A program made the position numbers and the translations under genes. Positions 50,833 through 60,391 of a DNA stretch of 64,000 nucleotides are shown here, one piece after another (position 1 is the stretch's first letter; every line of letters begins with the position of its first letter). Source of the stretch: Streptomyces lichenis (lineage in GTDB: Bacteria > Actinomycetota > Actinomycetes > Streptomycetales > Streptomycetaceae). Under the pieces are notes generated by a model. That model saw nothing but the letters and a program-made list of their open reading frames with translations, had not been told where the DNA came from and ran no database searches. Location of the stretch: positions 248,001-312,000 of the forward strand of contig NZ_JALPTH010000001.1 in NCBI RefSeq assembly GCF_023218175.1, in the 5' to 3' direction.

Positions 50833-51818
50833 GGCCGCGCCCCCGTGGCCACCGGCCGGCGGGGCACGGCCACCCGTACCACCCGGTCCCGCTCCAGCAG
50901 CGGCACCGGTTCCAGATGGGCGGTGCCGCCGTCGGCCGCCCGCCCCGCGTGCCGCACGTCGTACGCCGCCCCGCACCCGGCCCGTACGCAGCGCAGCAGC
51001 GCCGTACCACCGTCTCCACCACCGTGTCCGTCACCGGGCCCGCCGCCCGGCACGGTCTCCAGCCGCCCGCCGCCCAGCCGCTCCCCGCAGGCCGGGCAGA
51101 GGTCCCGGTAGGCGACCAGGCCGCCGCCCACCGGCCGGATCAGCACCACCGGCACCCCGGCCACATCCCGTACCGCCGTCTCACCCTCCCGGGCCGGGGC
51201 GGGCGCGGCCAGCTCATGCCACTCGGCCTCCTCCGCCGCCGTCTCCACGGGGGCTCCGGGCGGGTCCGGCGGGCGCGGCCCGATCTGGAGCAACTGCCCG
51301 GGACCACCGGCCGGTTGTCCGCCCGCCTCGGGAATGCCGGCCACCTCCACCGTGCCCACCTCGGGGGCCAGCCGGGCCAGGGCCTCCTCGATGGTCCAGC
51401 GGACCGTCTGCGCCGAGGAGGGGCAGCCGTCGCAACTGCCGCGCAGCGCCAGCGACAGGGTCTCGCCGTCCAGGGACAGGATGTCCACGTCCCCGGCGTG
51501 CGAGCCGAGATAGGGGCGCACCTCGTCCAGCGCCCGCCGCACCCGGGTCATCGTGTCGTCCGGGTGCAGGTCGTGCAGGACCAGCAGCCCGCCGACCAGT
51601 TCGTCGTCGGCGAGCACCCGCACCGGGTCGGCCGCCCCGGGCGCCTCGGCCAGCAGGGTCAGCGCCCGGCCCAGCCCCGCGCCGTAGAAGTCGACCAGCG
51701 AGCGGACCAGTTCCTCCGCCGTCTCCCGGGCCTCCGTCCCGGCCTGCTCGTCCAGCGCGCCGAGCAACTCGGCCACATGCTCCCCGATCTCCTGCTCCCT
51801 GGTGTGTGCTGCCGCCAC
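50829..51818 (-). CDS. NifU-like domain fused to Rieske-type domain with Cys in place of His
   Basis: 329 residues from the GTG at 51818. Residues ~90-160 are a NifU C-terminal-like scaffold: RPYLGSHAGDVDILSLDGET and GSCDGCPSSAQT (Cys129, Cys132), which holds an iron-sulfur cluster for transfer. The C-terminal ~140 residues follow the Rieske fold layout (VRDVAGVPVVLIRPVGGGLV, then YRDLCPACGERLG and LRCVRAGCGAAYD). Both histidines of the usual CxH/CxxH ligands are cysteines here, so a rubredoxin-like four-Cys iron site is more likely. It follows the large subunit by 101 bp and is a candidate electron carrier or cluster-delivery protein for HhySL. Confidence 0.82.
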   Translation of the reverse strand: MAAAHTREQEIGEHVAELLGALDEQAGTEARETAEELVRSLVDFYGAGLGRALTLLAEAPGAADPVRVLADDELVGGLLVLHDLHPDDTMTRVRRALDEVRPYLGSHAGDVDILSLDGETLSLALRGSCDGCPSSAQTVRWTIEEALARLAPEVGTVEVAGIPEAGGQPAGGPGQLLQIGPRPPDPPGAPVETAAEEAEWHELAAPAPAREGETAVRDVAGVPVVLIRPVGGGLVAYRDLCPACGERLGGGRLETVPGGGPGDGHGGGDGGTALLRCVRAGCGAAYDVRHAGRAADGGTAHLEPVPLLERDRVVRVAVPRRPVATGARP

Positions 51819-51854
51819 GGGGTCACCGGCCTTTCGCGCGTGAGGGGGAGGGGG

Positions 51855-51891
51855 CGCGGGCCGGGCGGGGTTGCCGGCCGCCCGGCCCGCG
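51855..51891 (-). promoter_or_regulatory. strong hairpin between hhyL and the accessory genes
   Basis: A perfect 14-bp inverted repeat, with GCGGGCCGGGCGG (51856-51868) pairing with CCGCCCGGCCCGC (51878-51890) plus one outer pair, loop of nine bases, 29 bp after the hhyL stop. It could be a partial terminator or an mRNA-stabilising stem that makes the structural genes more abundant than the accessory genes. Confidence 0.6.
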
Positions 51892-51919
51892 GGTCCTGGT
51901 CGGGGTCCGGGCGCCGCCG

Positions 51920-53722
51920 TCAGCCGCCGAGTCCCATGAGACCGGTGGGCACATGGGTCTCCTCGATGGTCCGGCCGCCACCGACGTACATGTGGACGCC
52001 GCACGGCAGACAGGGGTCGAAGCTGCGCACGGCCCGCATGATGTCGATGCCCTTGAAGTCGTCGGGCGGGTTCTCCTCGAAGATCGGGGTGTTCTGGACG
52101 GCGTCCTCGTACGGGCCGGGGGTGCCGTAGACGTCCCGGACGCTGCCGTTCCACGGCGTCGGCGGGTACGGGTGGTAGTTGGCGATCTTGCCGTCGCGGA
52201 CCACCATGTGGTGGCTGAGCACCCCGCGTACCGCCTCGGTGAAGCCGCAGCCGATGGACTCGTCCGGCACCTCGAACTTCTCCCAGGTGTGGGTGCGTCC
52301 GGCGCGCACCTCGGCCATCGCCTGCTCGGCGAAGTGCAGCGCGGCGGCGGCCGCGTACGCCTGGAAGTAGGTGCGGGCCCGGTTGCGCTCCAGCGCGTTG
52401 GACCACTGCGGGATGGTCCACTCCAAGGTGGTCTCCGGCTTGGTCATGGTCCGCGGCAGGTTGATCTTCACGCTGTGCCCGGTCGCCTGGACGTAGCCGA
52501 TGTCGACCAGCCCGGACAGGGCGGTGGACCAGAGCCGGGCGATCGGGCCGCCGCCGGTGTCCAGCGCCAGGTGGTCGGTGCCGTCGAACCAGCGCGGGGA
52601 CATCACCCAGCTGTACTTGTCGTCGAAGTCCCGCTTCTGCGGGGCGGGGATGGTGTGCTGGTTCCACGGGTGGCGCTCGTCCACCGGGTTGCCCAGCGGG
52701 TCCCGCTCCACGAACTTCTCCTGGCCTGCCCAGTCCTCGTAGTAGGAGGAGCCCAGCAGGATGCGGATGCCGAGGTTGATGTCGACCAGGCTGTTGGTGA
52801 CCAGCCGCCCGTCCACCACCACGCCCGGGGTGACGAACATCTTCCGGCCCCACTCCGCCATCCGCGCGTAGGTGAAGTCGCAGTGCTCCGGGTCGTTGAG
52901 CGCGCCCCAGCAGCCCAGCAGCACCCGCCGCCGGCCGACCTGCTCATAGCCGGGCAGCGCCTCGTAGAAGAAGTCGAACAGGTCGTCGTGGAGCGGCACC
53001 ACCCGCTTCATGAACTCCACGTACCGCATCAGCCGGGTCAGGTAGTCGGTGAACAGCTGGATGCTGGCGATGGTGCCGACCCCGCCCGGGTAGAGCGTGG
53101 AGGGGTGCACATGGCGGCCCTCCATCAGGCAGAACATCTCCCGGGTGTACCGGGAGACCTGGAGCGCCTCGCGGTAGAACTCGCCCTCCAGCGGGTTGAG
53201 CGAGCGCATGATGTCGGCGATGGTCCGGTAGCCGTGGTCTCCGGCGTGCGGCGCCTCGGTCCGCTCGGCCAGCTCCAGCACCCCGGGGTTGGTCTCGCGC
53301 ACCATCTTCTCGCAGTAGTCCACCCCGACCAGGTTCTCCTGGAAGATGTTGTGGTCGAACATGTACTCCGCGGCCTCGCCGAGGTTGATGATCCACTCGC
53401 CGAGGTGCGGCGGTGCCACCCCGTACGCCATGTTCTGCGTGTACACCGAGCAGGTGGCGTGGTTGTCGCCGCAGATCCCGCAGATCCGGCTGGTGATGAA
53501 GTGCGCGTCCCGGGGGTCCTTGCCCTTCATGAAGATGCTGTAGCCGCGGAAGACCGACGAGGTGCTGTAGCACTCCGCCACCCGCTTCTGCGCGAAATCG
53601 ATCTTCGTGTGGATGCCGAGGCTGCCCACGATCCGGGTGATCGGGTCCCAGGACATCTCGGTGAGGTCGCCGCTCTCCTGGGGGACGATCTCGGTCTCGG
53701 AGCGGTGGTTGGTCAACGTCAT
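51920..53722 (-). CDS. hhyL: group 1h [NiFe]-hydrogenase large subunit
   Basis: 600 residues from the ATG at 53722. It carries the NiFe(CN)2CO site where H2 is split. The two pairs of metal-binding cysteines are in SRICGICGDNHATC (Cys81, Cys84) and SFDPCLPCGVHMY (Cys571, Cys574). The first motif in this form is typical of the actinobacterial group 1h (formerly group 5) enzymes that oxidise atmospheric H2. About 23 residues follow the last motif's His and should be cut off by the maturation protease encoded at 47509-48087. 64 bp separate it from the small-subunit gene upstream. Confidence 0.95.
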   Translation of the reverse strand: MTLTNHRSETEIVPQESGDLTEMSWDPITRIVGSLGIHTKIDFAQKRVAECYSTSSVFRGYSIFMKGKDPRDAHFITSRICGICGDNHATCSVYTQNMAYGVAPPHLGEWIINLGEAAEYMFDHNIFQENLVGVDYCEKMVRETNPGVLELAERTEAPHAGDHGYRTIADIMRSLNPLEGEFYREALQVSRYTREMFCLMEGRHVHPSTLYPGGVGTIASIQLFTDYLTRLMRYVEFMKRVVPLHDDLFDFFYEALPGYEQVGRRRVLLGCWGALNDPEHCDFTYARMAEWGRKMFVTPGVVVDGRLVTNSLVDINLGIRILLGSSYYEDWAGQEKFVERDPLGNPVDERHPWNQHTIPAPQKRDFDDKYSWVMSPRWFDGTDHLALDTGGGPIARLWSTALSGLVDIGYVQATGHSVKINLPRTMTKPETTLEWTIPQWSNALERNRARTYFQAYAAAAALHFAEQAMAEVRAGRTHTWEKFEVPDESIGCGFTEAVRGVLSHHMVVRDGKIANYHPYPPTPWNGSVRDVYGTPGPYEDAVQNTPIFEENPPDDFKGIDIMRAVRSFDPCLPCGVHMYVGGGRTIEETHVPTGLMGLGG

Positions 53723-53786
53723 GGTCTCCAGGCCGCCTTCCTGCCGTGCCTGCCGTGGCCGTGCCTTTGATGCGCAGGGGCCGTCG

Positions 53787-54875
<1,089 letters not shown>

Positions 54876-54903
54876 CGGGCCCTCCTCCTCAGGTTGGGGG
54901 TGG

Positions 54904-54941
54904 GAGCGCACGCGCTGGGGAGCGCACGTGGGTGAGCGCAC
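54904..54941. repeat. three direct copies of GAGCGCAC upstream of hhyS
   Basis: GAGCGCAC occurs at 54904-54911, 54920-54927 and 54934-54941, with 16- and 14-bp spacing, 29-66 bases before the hhyS start codon. Evenly iterated sites directly before a major operon suggest a regulator-binding array. The rest of the 294-bp leader shows no clear -10/-35 pair. Confidence 0.45.
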
Positions 54942-55058
54942 AGACATGCGCTACCTACCGGACTACCGTCTCCGGCCGCCCGGGATAAGTGCGCGATGGC
55001 CCTATCGCCGCCTCGGCCCCCCACCGCCCACCGACCGGACACCGGCCGAAACGGTCGA

Positions 55059-55090
55059 CGCCGGCCACGCCCGGAAAGGCGTGGCCGGCG
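55059..55090 (-). terminator. terminator of the small secreted protein gene
   Basis: Perfect 13-bp stem CGCCGGCCACGCC (55059-55071) / GGCGTGGCCGGCG (55078-55090) with a six-base loop, 79 bp past the stop of the crystallin-like gene and ahead of the hydrogenase promoter region. Confidence 0.8.
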
Positions 55091-55169
55091 GAATGCGGAA
55101 ATGGCTGCGACGTCGACGTGCCGCCATTCAACCGATTATCGGCTCGCATTCATCCGAGCCGGTGAATCG

Positions 55170-55523
55170 TCAGAGGATCTCGATGTCCTTCACCTTCGGC
55201 GGGCGGCTGGGGAAGGTGATGTCGGTCCACCGGTTGACGCGCACGGAGTCGCCGTTGACGTCGTAGTAGATCAGGTCGTTGTTGCCCGTGGAGATCCGGT
55301 CGACCCACCAGCTGCCGAAGTTCATCCGGCCCTTGTTCGCGTAGCAGTCCACGCTGCTCCGGCCGTCCAGGTGCGACCAGATCTTGAGGAAGTTCTCGCC
55401 GCCGCGGCACTCGACCTCGTTGATGGCGAAGGCGTTGCTGGTAGGCATCAGCGCGGTGAACGCGGCGGCGGCAGCGAGCGCGACGGTTGCGGAGCGCGCG
55501 ACCCTCTTGGTTTTCGAAAGCAC
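55170..55523 (-). CDS. secreted beta/gamma-crystallin or Streptomyces killer-toxin-like protein
   Basis: 117 residues from the GTG at 55523 (GGGAG upstream). A signal peptide (VLSKTKRVARSATVALAAAA through NAFA) is followed by an ~85-residue mature domain with two cysteines: INEVECRGGENFLKIWSHLD, SVDCYANKGRMNFGSWWVDR, ISTGNNDLIYYDVNGDSVRV, WTDITFPSRPP. The repeated strand pattern and ND-x-IYYD segment are like the single-domain crystallin fold of the Streptomyces killer toxin-like/metalloproteinase-inhibitor type proteins. Possible antifungal or inhibitor role. A monocistronic gene with its own terminator. Confidence 0.75.
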   Translation of the reverse strand: MLSKTKRVARSATVALAAAAAFTALMPTSNAFAINEVECRGGENFLKIWSHLDGRSSVDCYANKGRMNFGSWWVDRISTGNNDLIYYDVNGDSVRVNRWTDITFPSRPPKVKDIEIL

Positions 55524-55792
55524 AAGTGACTCCCTTATTCCGGGCCCGCGGGCGACCGCATTCCGCACGGCCGCCCCGGGAAGTGAATTGCGCTTGCACA
55601 GTGACGATCGTGCAGGACTCCTGTACATGGCAATCTTCCGCCCGGTGCATGGCCGAAACTGCCTGCCCAATGTCCTGATCGAAATTATTCCGATGATTTG
55701 ATGGCACTTGAGGACAGGAATTCGGGCAACGATGACGGCCTGGCCGGACGGCCGGATACGCCGAGTGGGCTCCGTGATCCGCCGAGACCCGG

Positions 55793-56968
55793 CTAACCCA
55801 GCGCCTCCACCCCGTGCCCCAGCCCCGCGGCCGTCGGCAGGATCACGGAGCCGGTGCCGGGAGTGGCCGCGAACGGGGCCGGGGCCAGCGGCTCGGCGTC
55901 CACCAGCAGCGGGCCCACCAGGTCCGGCGGGACGGTGGCGTGCGGCAGGGCCGCCGAGAGGTGCGCCGCGGCGAGGGTGGCCACGCCCAGCTCCGGCATG
56001 GTGCCCACCTTCACCGCCAGCCCCGCCGACTCGGCCAGCGCCGCGACCTGCTGCGCCCGGTGCAGCCCGCCCACCTTGAGGATCTTGATGTTCAGCACAT
56101 CGGCCGCGCCCCGCCGGATCACCTCCAGGGCGTCGTGCGCCGACTGCACCGACTCGTCGGCCATCACCCGCACCCCGCCCGCGGCCCGCAGCGCGGCCAT
56201 GCCGTCCAGGTCCCAGCGGGGGAGCGGCTGCTCCAGCAGATCGAGCCCGGCGTCCGCCAACCGGGCCGCCACGCGCACCGCCCCGGACGGCGGATACCCC
56301 TCGTTGGCGTCGAGCGACAGCTCCACCGCCTCCGGCAGCGCGGCCCGGACGGCCGCCACCAGCGCCAGGTCCAGCGCCGGGTCCTCGCCGCCCTTGAGCT
56401 TGATGTGGCGGAACCCGGCCCGGGCGTACCGCACCGCCTCCTCGGCCATCTCCTCCGGGGTGCCCAGGCCCACCACCCAGGTGGTCGGCACCGCGGTCGC
56501 CGGGCGGCCGCCGCCCAGCAGCAGATGCAGCGGCCATCCGGCGGCCCGGGCGGCCAGGTCGTGCAGGGCCATGTCCAGCGCGGCCTTGGCCAGGTGCTGG
56601 CCCCGGATCGCCGCGTCCATCGCGCGATGCGCCCCCGCCAGGTCCCGGGGGTCCCGGCCGATCAGCGCGGGCCCGGCGTGCTCCTCCACCGCCGCCCGCA
56701 GCCCGGCCAGGGTCTCCCCGGTGTACGCGGTCATCGGCGAGGCCTCGCCGATCCCCCGGGCGCCGTCCGCCGTGCGCACCTCCACCACCAGGCTGACCAG
56801 CTCGTCACTGCCGCCGCTGCTGATGGCGAACGGCCGCCGGTAGCGGGCGCGCACCTCCCGGGTGCGCACCGCGACGACCTCCATGGCCGGGTCCGGCAGG
56901 GGATCGGTGCGGATGCCTCCGGAGAGGGTGACGGGCTCGGCCTGCTTGACGGAATGCTTGGGCTGCAC
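55793..56968 (-). CDS. enolase-superfamily enzyme, dipeptide epimerase (Ala-D/L-Glu epimerase)-like
   Basis: 391 residues from the GTG at 56968 (AAGGAG upstream). MR/MLE-subgroup enzyme with the capping domain first and a TIM barrel after. The catalytic KxK (Lys190, Lys192 in HIKLKGG), metal ligands Asp220 (SLDANEGY), Glu246 (LLEQPLP) and Asp271 (MADESVQ), and the second-face lysine (NIKILKVGG) are all present. The pattern is that of dipeptide epimerases, which interconvert L,D- and L,L-dipeptides by proton transfer at an alpha-carbon; the true substrate is not determined. It lies 67 bp downstream of the regulator gene on the same strand. Confidence 0.85.
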   Translation of the reverse strand: MQPKHSVKQAEPVTLSGGIRTDPLPDPAMEVVAVRTREVRARYRRPFAISSGGSDELVSLVVEVRTADGARGIGEASPMTAYTGETLAGLRAAVEEHAGPALIGRDPRDLAGAHRAMDAAIRGQHLAKAALDMALHDLAARAAGWPLHLLLGGGRPATAVPTTWVVGLGTPEEMAEEAVRYARAGFRHIKLKGGEDPALDLALVAAVRAALPEAVELSLDANEGYPPSGAVRVAARLADAGLDLLEQPLPRWDLDGMAALRAAGGVRVMADESVQSAHDALEVIRRGAADVLNIKILKVGGLHRAQQVAALAESAGLAVKVGTMPELGVATLAAAHLSAALPHATVPPDLVGPLLVDAEPLAPAPFAATPGTGSVILPTAAGLGHGVEALG

Positions 56969-57035
56969 GGGTGAACTCCTTCACGTGTGTCGCGCGGTCG
57001 CGCGGTCGCGGCCCGGGCGATACGGGGCCCCGGCC

Positions 57036-58325
57036 CTACAGCCGTACCCGGTAGACCAGTGGAGGCCGCCCGGTACGCCCCTCCCGGGGGACGGGAGCCG
57101 GTTCCGCGACCCCCGCGCGCTCCAGCCGCTTCAGGATCCGGCGGGCCGTGCGCTGCTGCACCGACAGATGCTCGGCCACCAGCCGCGCCGTCAGCCCCGT
57201 CCCCGTATCCGCGTCCGTATCCACATCCGCACCGTCCCCGCCCCGGCTCCGGGTCAGCTCCCGCAGCCGGTCCAGGGTGGCCGGGCGCAGCCCCACCCGG
57301 TGGGCCAGCAGCGCCGGGTCCTCGCCCCGGTCGCCGGCGGCCGCCTCGGCACCCGTACCCGGGACGATCAGCAGGTCCTTGTCGTCCGGCAGGGACACCA
57401 CCCCGGCCACCGGCCCCGCCGCCCGGGCCCGGCCGACCGCCCGGCGGGCCAGCGCCTCCGCCTCCGCGGCCGTACGCCCCAGCCCGAACCCGGCGTGCGC
57501 GCCCCCGTACCGGGCCGCCAGCGCCTCCAGCAGCGGCAGCCGGGTGAAGCCCCCGCTCGCCGACTCCAGCACCCCCCGGGTGGTCACCACCAGCCCCCGG
57601 CCGTCCGGCAGCCACGCCAGGCTGCCGCCCAGCACCCGTACCTCCTCCTCCGCCAACCCCGCCGCCCGGGCCCCGCCCGGGACCTCCACGATGCCCAGGG
57701 CCACCCGGGCGTCCCCGTCCCGGCGGTGGGCGGCCGAGAGCGCCAGCTCCCGCAGGGTGGCCTGTATCGAGTGGCGGGACGGCGCCAGCCGCACCGCGTG
57801 CGTCCGGTGCTCCAGCGCCCGGTACGCCGAACCGAGGCAGGTCACCGCCACCCGGGCCCCGCCCTCGCGGGCCGCCAGATGGAAGCCGACCAGCTCCGCC
57901 GAGCCCTGCCCGGGCCGGTGCGGCAGCACCCGTACGCCGTCGGTGGGCAGCTTCGCCTCGGTCAGCGTCTCCCGCACCTCCTCCTCGCGGAGGGTGTCGA
58001 TGGAGACCCGGGTCACGTCGTGCCCCTGCCGCAGCAGCTCCACCAGGGCCCGCAGCAGGGTGGCCCCGCTGTACGGGACATACCGCGCCGGGCGGTCCAG
58101 CAGCCCGGCCGCCTCCGCCCGCGCGTACGGCACCACCCCGGTGAACAGCACCGCGTCCGCCTCGGCCCGGGCCGCCGCCATCCGCTCGGCCGTCTCGTCC
58201 TCGTGGCGGTACGCCAGCGGCAGCAGCCGCACCGGACCACCGCCCGCCACCTCCGGGGGCGGCCCCACCGTGAGGACCTTTCCGACCAGGTCCTCGGGAC
58301 CTATGACGCCGACCGTCAGCGGCAT
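57036..58325 (-). CDS. probable transcriptional regulator with C-terminal winged helix
   Basis: 429 residues. The N-terminal ~130 residues resemble a small-molecule-binding alpha/beta domain (MPLTVGVIGPEDLVGKVLTV, EADAVLFTGVVPYARAEAAG). The middle has a GGAHAGFGLGRTAAEAEALA segment like the end of degenerate GGDEF/cyclase domains. The C-terminus is a winged helix (LVAEHLSVQQRTARRILKRL, ...GRPPLVYRVRL). It is divergent from the aminotransferase operon across 168 bp and precedes the epimerase, so it most likely controls both. Family assignment is uncertain. Confidence 0.62.
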   Translation of the reverse strand: MPLTVGVIGPEDLVGKVLTVGPPPEVAGGGPVRLLPLAYRHEDETAERMAAARAEADAVLFTGVVPYARAEAAGLLDRPARYVPYSGATLLRALVELLRQGHDVTRVSIDTLREEEVRETLTEAKLPTDGVRVLPHRPGQGSAELVGFHLAAREGGARVAVTCLGSAYRALEHRTHAVRLAPSRHSIQATLRELALSAAHRRDGDARVALGIVEVPGGARAAGLAEEEVRVLGGSLAWLPDGRGLVVTTRGVLESASGGFTRLPLLEALAARYGGAHAGFGLGRTAAEAEALARRAVGRARAAGPVAGVVSLPDDKDLLIVPGTGAEAAAGDRGEDPALLAHRVGLRPATLDRLRELTRSRGGDGADVDTDADTGTGLTARLVAEHLSVQQRTARRILKRLERAGVAEPAPVPREGRTGRPPLVYRVRL

Positions 58326-58420
58326 GCGGCTCCGCTCCGTTTCCCGTCGGGCGGGCCGGCGGCTCCTGACGGGCCGTTCGAAGAGCAGGAATCGATGCGA
58401 ACCGCCGCGCTCACGCCTCG

Positions 58421-58449
58421 TTGACGGCCCCCTGCGGGAGTTCTACTTT
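58421..58449 (+). promoter_or_regulatory. candidate promoter of the aminotransferase operon
   Basis: TTGACG (58421-58426) and TACTTT (58444-58449) are 17 bp apart, a good match to a housekeeping sigma promoter, about 45 bases before the start codon at 58494. A GAGAGGA ribosome-binding site follows. Confidence 0.5.
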
Positions 58450-58493
58450 CGGCCCAGACCGTAATCGCGTGCTGACGAGAGGATAGTCCCCCG

Positions 58494-59618
58494 ATGCCGC
58501 CACGGGAACTGCCACTGCCCACCGTTCTGGAACCCCGGGGAAGGACCTTCGGCGAGGAGGAGCGCGCGGCCGTGCTGCGGGTCCTGGACTCGGCCGTGCT
58601 GTGCGGGGCGTTCGGCACCGAGGCCCGCGCCCTGGAGACCGAGACGGCCGCGCTGACCGGCGCCGCGCACGCCGTCTCGTGCAGCTCCGGCACCGCCGCC
58701 CTGCATCTGGCGGTCGCCGCCGCCGGGATCGGCCCCGGCGACGAGGTGGTCACCACCCCCCTCTCCGACTTCGGCACCGTCGCCCCGGTCCTCGCCCAGG
58801 GCGCCGCGGTCGTCTTCGCCGACGTCCGCGAACAGGACGGCAACCTCGACCCGCAGGCCGTCGAGGCGGCGATCACCCCCCGCACCCGGGCCGTGATCGC
58901 CGTCCACCTCTTCGGCGGCGCCGCCGACATCCGCGCGCTGCGGGAGATCTGCGACCGCCACCGGCTCACCCTCATCGAGGACTGCGCCCAGGCCTGGCTG
59001 GCCGAGGACGAGCAGGGCCGCCCCGTCGGCACCCTCGGCGACATCGCCTGCTACAGCCTCCAGCAGTACAAGCACATCACCGCCGGGGACGGCGGCCTCG
59101 CCACCACCGGTGACCCCGAACTGGCCCGCCGGATGCGGCTGTTCATGGACAAGGGCTGGGACCGCACCGAGGGCCGGATCCACCGCACCATGGGGCTGAA
59201 CTACCGGATGCCCGAACTGGTCGCCGCCGTCGCCCGGGTCCAGCTCACCCGGGTCGCCGAGGTGGTCGCCCGCCGCCGCGCCTCCGCCGCCCGGCTGGCC
59301 GCCGCGCTCCCCGGCATCCCCGGCGCCACCCTCGCCGCCCGCCCCGCCGGCCACTCCTGGTGGACCGTCCCGCTGCATGTGGACGACAACACCCGCTGGG
59401 CCGAGGCGCTGCACACCGAGGGCGTCCCCGCGCTGCCCGGCTATCTGGAGCGCCCGCTGTACGCCAATCCGGCACTGTCCGGCCGCACCACCGGCCGATG
59501 TCCTCGCGCCGAGCGGCTGATCGACCGTACCTTGCTGGTCCTGCCGTGGAACGAGGCATACGGCGCGGAGGAGACCGACCGGATCGCGCAGGCACTGGGG
59601 AAGGCCGCCGCATCATGA
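58494..59618 (+). CDS. DegT/DnrJ/EryC1-family PLP aminotransferase
   Basis: 374 residues. Fold-type I aminotransferase of the sugar/AHBA-like group: substrate-binding SCSSGTAALHLAVAAAGIGP, EVVTTPLSDFGTVAPV, PLP-contacting Asp163 in LIEDCAQAW, and the Schiff-base Lys193 in SLQQYKHITAGDGG. Family members transfer an amino group from glutamate or glutamine to keto sugars or related oxo compounds in natural-product and envelope pathways. It is the first gene of an operon; its stop overlaps the next start (ATGA). No sugar-nucleotide enzymes are beside it, so the substrate may be a non-sugar. Confidence 0.92.
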   Translation: MPPRELPLPTVLEPRGRTFGEEERAAVLRVLDSAVLCGAFGTEARALETETAALTGAAHAVSCSSGTAALHLAVAAAGIGPGDEVVTTPLSDFGTVAPVLAQGAAVVFADVREQDGNLDPQAVEAAITPRTRAVIAVHLFGGAADIRALREICDRHRLTLIEDCAQAWLAEDEQGRPVGTLGDIACYSLQQYKHITAGDGGLATTGDPELARRMRLFMDKGWDRTEGRIHRTMGLNYRMPELVAAVARVQLTRVAEVVARRRASAARLAAALPGIPGATLAARPAGHSWWTVPLHVDDNTRWAEALHTEGVPALPGYLERPLYANPALSGRTTGRCPRAERLIDRTLLVLPWNEAYGAEETDRIAQALGKAAAS

Positions 59619-60391
59619 GCCCAGACCACCCGGACACATCCGTCACCAACGGCGAGGACCACTGGCTGCGGCCCTCGCCCGAGGAGCACATCGGCTGGGA
59701 CGTGGACGTGCTCTACGGCCCCTGGCCCCGGCACCACCGCGACACCACTCTCGCCGAGGTCCGCGACCACCTCAGCCGCTCCACCGTCGCCGGGGCGCTC
59801 GCCCTCTCCACCCGGGGCCCGCTCTACGACGACGCCGAGGGCAACGCCCAGACCCTGCGCGACCTCGCCGGCTGCCCCGAACTGCTGCCGGTCGGCACCG
59901 CCGACGTCCGCGACGCCCTCACCGCCGAGGACCGGCTCGACGAACTGGCCGCCGCGGGCGTGCGGTTCCTGCGGCTGTTCACCACCGAGCAGGCCGCCGA
60001 GCCCGGCTTCCCCGGCTACCGCCACACCGTCCGGCTCGCCCTGGAACGGGGCCTGGTGCTGCTCCACGACGGCGACCCCCGCCGCTTCGGCCCGCCCCTG
60101 ATGGGCCGCGGCGCCCAGGTCGTCTTCCTCGACCTGCACGCCTACCTCCTGGCCGACTTCCTGCTGATGGCCCGCGAGGAACCCGGCTTCAAGGCCACCA
60201 CCCGGATGCTCTCCGGACCCGACTCCATCGAACGGGCCGTCGGCACCGTCGGCCCCCGCCACCTGGTCTTCGGCTCCCGCACCCCCTTCATGGACCTCTC
60301 CCCGCAGACGCTGAAGCTGCGCTACGCCGACCTCACCCCCGACGAGCGCGCCGCCATCGCCACCAAGAACGTCGAGGAGCTGCTCGCCTGA
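59615..60391 (+). CDS. amidohydrolase-like TIM-barrel protein lacking the first His pair
   Basis: 258 residues, resembling the amidohydrolase_2 group in size and pattern (HIGWDVDVLYGPWPRHHRDT, LPVGTADVRD, the GVRFLRLFTT and HLVFGSRTPFMD strands, and a last helix ATKNVEELLA). The usual N-terminal HxH metal motif is not at its place (WDVDV), and the late GTD is GSR, so catalysis may be lost or altered. It overlaps the aminotransferase gene by 4 bp and the next hydrolase gene by 1 bp, suggesting the two barrels form a complex. Confidence 0.7.
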   Translation: MSPDHPDTSVTNGEDHWLRPSPEEHIGWDVDVLYGPWPRHHRDTTLAEVRDHLSRSTVAGALALSTRGPLYDDAEGNAQTLRDLAGCPELLPVGTADVRDALTAEDRLDELAAAGVRFLRLFTTEQAAEPGFPGYRHTVRLALERGLVLLHDGDPRRFGPPLMGRGAQVVFLDLHAYLLADFLLMAREEPGFKATTRMLSGPDSIERAVGTVGPRHLVFGSRTPFMDLSPQTLKLRYADLTPDERAAIATKNVEELLA

